NCBI GenBank assembly: GCA_963682175.1
Contig: OY821779.1
Location: 3,918,501-3,982,500, forward strand
Length of the DNA stretch: 64,000 bases
Direction of reading: 5' to 3'
DNA from: Triglochin maritima
Taxonomy: Eukaryota; Streptophyta; Magnoliopsida; Alismatales; Juncaginaceae
The position numbers were made by a program, and so were the translations under genes. Position 1 is the stretch's first letter. Every line of letters begins with the position of its first letter. This document shows, in pieces, positions 61,558 through 64,000 of the stretch. The notes beneath the pieces are model-generated. The model had not been told where the DNA came from and searched no databases. It saw only the letters and a list, made by a program, of their open reading frames with translations.

Positions 61558-61559
61558 CC

Positions 61560-61568
61560 AAAAAGAAC
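61560..61568. repeat. Candidate 9-bp target-site duplication, right
   Basis: AAAAAGAAC, the same as 56620-56628. Confidence 0.6.
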
Positions 61569-61670
61569 ATTAACATTTTCATACAAAATATATCCAAATA
61601 CGGATAACAATCGTCATATAAATGTAAAATCGCCACTATAAAACCACTCCCCCTTCTCCGTCAGCAACCA

Positions 61671-61961
61671 ATGCTCCCTCCTCTCCGCCGAAGTCTCCCC
61701 TTCGGCGCCACCTTCTTCCACTCCACCACACCACGACCGACCCAAATCCCACCACCAATGGAGACCACTGACGTGAAGGAGGAGGAGACGAGGAAGATCC
61801 ACGTCCACTACGACCACGCCGATGGCCGCAACCACCTCCGCTGGACCGCCAGAGAGGCGTATCTGTTCATGTACCAGAGGCCGTGGCAGAGCATTGTGGA
61901 TTTCTACTCCGACCTCGTCCGGGACCGTTGCTCCCTCTCCGATCTGTTCCTGGCTCCTCAG
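61671..61961 (+). CDS. First exon of a probable TruA-type tRNA pseudouridine synthase (partial)
   Basis: 97 codons from ATG 61671 to a donor CTCAG|GTGTGT. The N-terminus MLPPLRRSLPFGATFFHSTT looks like an organelle presequence, and a second ATG (METTDVKEEE) could start a cytosolic form. Then come LRWTAREAYLFMYQRPWQSI and VDFYSDLV, LSDLF. I recall this W-T-A-R-E...RPW...V.FYS pattern from the start of plant tRNA pseudouridine synthase A-like proteins such as At5g35400, but the catalytic Asp (GRTD) lies in later exons not in view. The remaining exons should lie beyond 64000 or in parts of 62-64 kb that I could not resolve. The gene starts 112 bp from the MULE end. Confidence 0.5.
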
Positions 61962-62607
61962 GTGTGTGCGGGTCCGGTCGCGAATTAGGGTTTTGGCGAC
62001 GTGGGAAGTGATTTTGTGCTGTTTTGGTCTCTGGGAATCAATTTTGGTTTGAAATCAGTTTGTGAGAGTAAATTCCTTGACCTGAAATTTCACTGGAGTT
62101 TCGAAGTTCCACGTTTGCAAATATCATGTTTGGTTGATAATGTGACGAAATTCACAAATTCTTCATGACATTTGAAATTCTGTCTTTATACCAAATTTGT
62201 CAAAACCAAATTCCACGTTGAGAGGTGGAATTTCGACATTTGACGCAACTTATTTGGTTTCCGGGAATCAAATGTGGTTTGAAATCGGTTATGAGATATT
62301 GCCTTGTCTTGAAAGTGAATTCCGTAACGGTGGTGAACTCGATTTTCGGGGTGAAAATTTGGATGCCGTGGATCCTTAGTTTTGAAATGCTGACCTAGGA
62401 CGAGAGACATACTCAATGTCTTCGGTTTATTTGTACTCTAGTAGTACGTTGTTGCATTGAAGAAGTGAGTTCAATCAATTTTATTGTCTAGGATTGAATG
62501 TATTCTAAATCATTCCCAAACACTGTTTCGAGATTGACATAATAACTGTGAACTCAATTGGGATGTCATGAGAATTGGATTTTGAGAAATCAGTTTGTAA
62601 CTGCAAC
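61962..62607 (+). other. Start of intron 1 of the TruA-like gene
   Basis: AT-rich with repeated TTTGGTT, TTTGAAATC and GGGAATCAA words; no exon recognised. Confidence 0.4.
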
Positions 62608-63530
62608 TTAGGTTCCGTTAGGCTATTGATTCTTGACGAATCGATTATAATTGCAATCGATTCTGCACAGGTTTTTAGGAAATCTGATTTTCCATAAAAT
62701 CAAATTTACATTTCTTGTGTTTGAAGTGTGGTTGATTCCAACTAAAGTTAGATTACAGTTTTGCCCTCCAATTGTTTTGTTGGACCATAATAATTTTTTC
62801 ATCATTTTCTTCCTACAAAACCAACTACACCTATTTCTCCAATCAAAATTCAAAAGTGCATTCACATCAAGTTTTTCATTTTCAACAACCAACCACAAAA
62901 ATTCACAAAGAAACATGCATACTAATCTATCATTTTTCCTGTAATTTTAGAAAGGAAATACAAATCCACATAAACCCATCATAGTCATGGCATCATAGGA
63001 TGGAAGGGATTAGCAAGAATTGAAGTGGGAAAGATATGTGAAGGGTTGGATATTTTTGGTTTCTACAACTCAAGCTAGAGAGAGAAAAGAGAAGGGGACA
63101 GACTATGGTTTCAATGTCGGGGAATGGTGGTGGCGTGATTGGAGGACAAAGAAGGGGAAAGAAAGGGGTTTGACACCAAACGTCGTTGCCGAGGTAGAGT
63201 TGGCGAGGGGATCGAAGGAGTTGGTGGTGAACTGGTGAAGAAATGGGAGGAGAAGTGAGGCAAGAGCTATGTGGAGAAATCCATCAATAGTAAATAGTGA
63301 TGGTCACGGGGTAGAATGGACAATTTATTCCAAAATCTATGAATAGTGATCAGGAATCAGTTTTATTTCCGATTCTAAAGGAGAGAGACATGTGAGAGCG
63401 TGATTTGTTGAGTGAAATCTGATTTTGGGAGAAAGAATCGATTCCAGATTTTTGGTGTTTGGCAAACTTGATTTGTTTGACAGATTTTGTAAAATCAAGT
63501 CCAGAAATCTGTATCCAAACGGGGCCTTAG
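62608..63530. mobile_element. Possible non-autonomous DNA transposon in the intron
   Basis: The left end TTAGGTTCCGTTAGGCTATT...ATCGATT and the reversed right end CTAAGGCCCCGTTTGGATAC...ATCGATTC are similar; the GGCCCCGTTTGGATAC form is common at ends of plant hAT- and CACTA-like MITEs. The interior has a GA-rich, weakly coding-like part (63000-63240) that I do not recognise. No target-site duplication was confirmed. Confidence 0.4.
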
Positions 63531-64000
63531 AATGAGTTGCAGAGTCAATATCTTCTGTTGATCTGTCCTTTTGACAGTATGACATTGCATTTCATCTTGT
63601 AATTTGTCCTTGTGTTGGTGAAGCGGATATTTTTTATGGTTCATGGAATATGTCAGACTGAGAAATCAACAGAAGATGGAGACAAATGGAATGTGAGGCG
63701 TCCTTAGAAGAACAAGAGTGACAAGAGGGAAGGCTTTATTTTATTCTAATGACCATATGGTTATCGTAATTGAAAACAAGGGTTTGTTTAGTGACTTATA
63801 AATTTATAGAACCATTTTATTTTGTGATAAATACATAGAAGTCAAAAGACCAAATAGCAGGCAGCACACCCAAATATGTCTAAGTTTATACATGTCATCA
63901 ATATAGACCCGACCATATCTCAGAGAGAATTCTAATTACTAAGTTGCACATCAGCTGTATTTGAGTCCTAGTTATGCTTTTGTTGGTTTAATACAAAAAC
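63531..64000. other. End of window, no feature
   Basis: AT-rich; probably intron or spacer. No exon recognised. Confidence 0.35.

Larger units (their letters stand above)
56629..61559. mobile_element. Probably autonomous MULE with two convergent genes
   Basis: 4,931 bp. It has 62-bp inverted ends with three mismatches, a candidate 9-bp target-site duplication, a TATA-like box just inside each TIR, and two genes that converge in the centre. The right gene is transposase plus OTU on the minus strand; the left gene is a small charged protein on the plus strand. Each gene has a tiny first exon, and an intron with a 33-bp repeat array follows it. Both main frames are open, and the TIRs are 95 percent identical, so the copy may still be active. 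The plan resembles maize MuDR, whose two genes also converge. Confidence 0.9.

Noticed and set aside
62623..62944. Overlapping 97-codon frames on both strands
   Set aside because: They mirror each other in AT-rich DNA inside a likely transposon; no coding bias or homology.

Overview
The window is plant nuclear DNA, almost certainly from a eudicot. The genes have GT-AG introns in AT-rich surroundings, their products match land-plant families (GH17-X8 glucanase, CemA-like plastid protein, RAF-like kinase, TORTIFOLIA1-like protein, DUF3537 protein), and the gaps are filled with Copia, TRIM, MITE and Mutator-like (MULE) elements. The species cannot be fixed from the sequence. From memory, three of the genes (GH17, CemA-like, RAF-like kinase) have best relatives close together on Arabidopsis chromosome 4 (At4g31140, At4g31040, At4g31170), so this looks like an old conserved gene block later expanded by transposons.

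Layout, left to right: a GPI-anchored beta-1,3-glucanase (2033-6410, +) with a TRIM in its intron; a mitochondrial-type ribosomal protein uS17 gene (6958-9038, -); a decayed Copia element (9612-13134); a seven-exon CemA-like/DLDG1 gene (13495-17398, +); a block of TA microsatellites and MITEs (18500-19230); a 5.1-kb Pack-MULE-like element (19231-24309) carrying pieces of three host genes (SRP68-like exon, VPS41 first exon, TMK-like LRR); a RAF-like protein kinase (26728-31759, -); a young, frame-broken Copia element with clean LTRs and target-site duplication (33513-38320, -); a TORTIFOLIA1-like microtubule protein gene (40411-44285, -); an 8-kb gene-poor stretch with an unusual dyad cluster and two relatives of one small MULE family (46-53 kb); a DUF3537 membrane protein gene (53396-55579, +); a probably autonomous MULE (56629-61559); and the first exon of a gene that looks like a TruA-type tRNA pseudouridine synthase (from 61671, +).

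The most interesting object is the MULE at 56.6-61.6 kb. It has 62-bp terminal inverted repeats (59/62 identical), a candidate 9-bp target-site duplication, and two convergent genes, each starting just inside one end. One encodes an intact FAR1-type/MULE transposase joined by splicing to an OTU-type cysteine protease domain (879 aa in my model); the other encodes a 187-aa highly charged protein of unknown function. The first intron of each gene holds a GC-rich array of eight units of exactly 33 bp, built from a GGCGTCT-N6-AGACGCC dyad plus a second dyad near CCCATGGG. The matched arrays at both ends suggest a working part of the element rather than drift. The layout recalls the two convergent TIR-driven genes of maize MuDR, but the second gene and the arrays are not ones I recognise.
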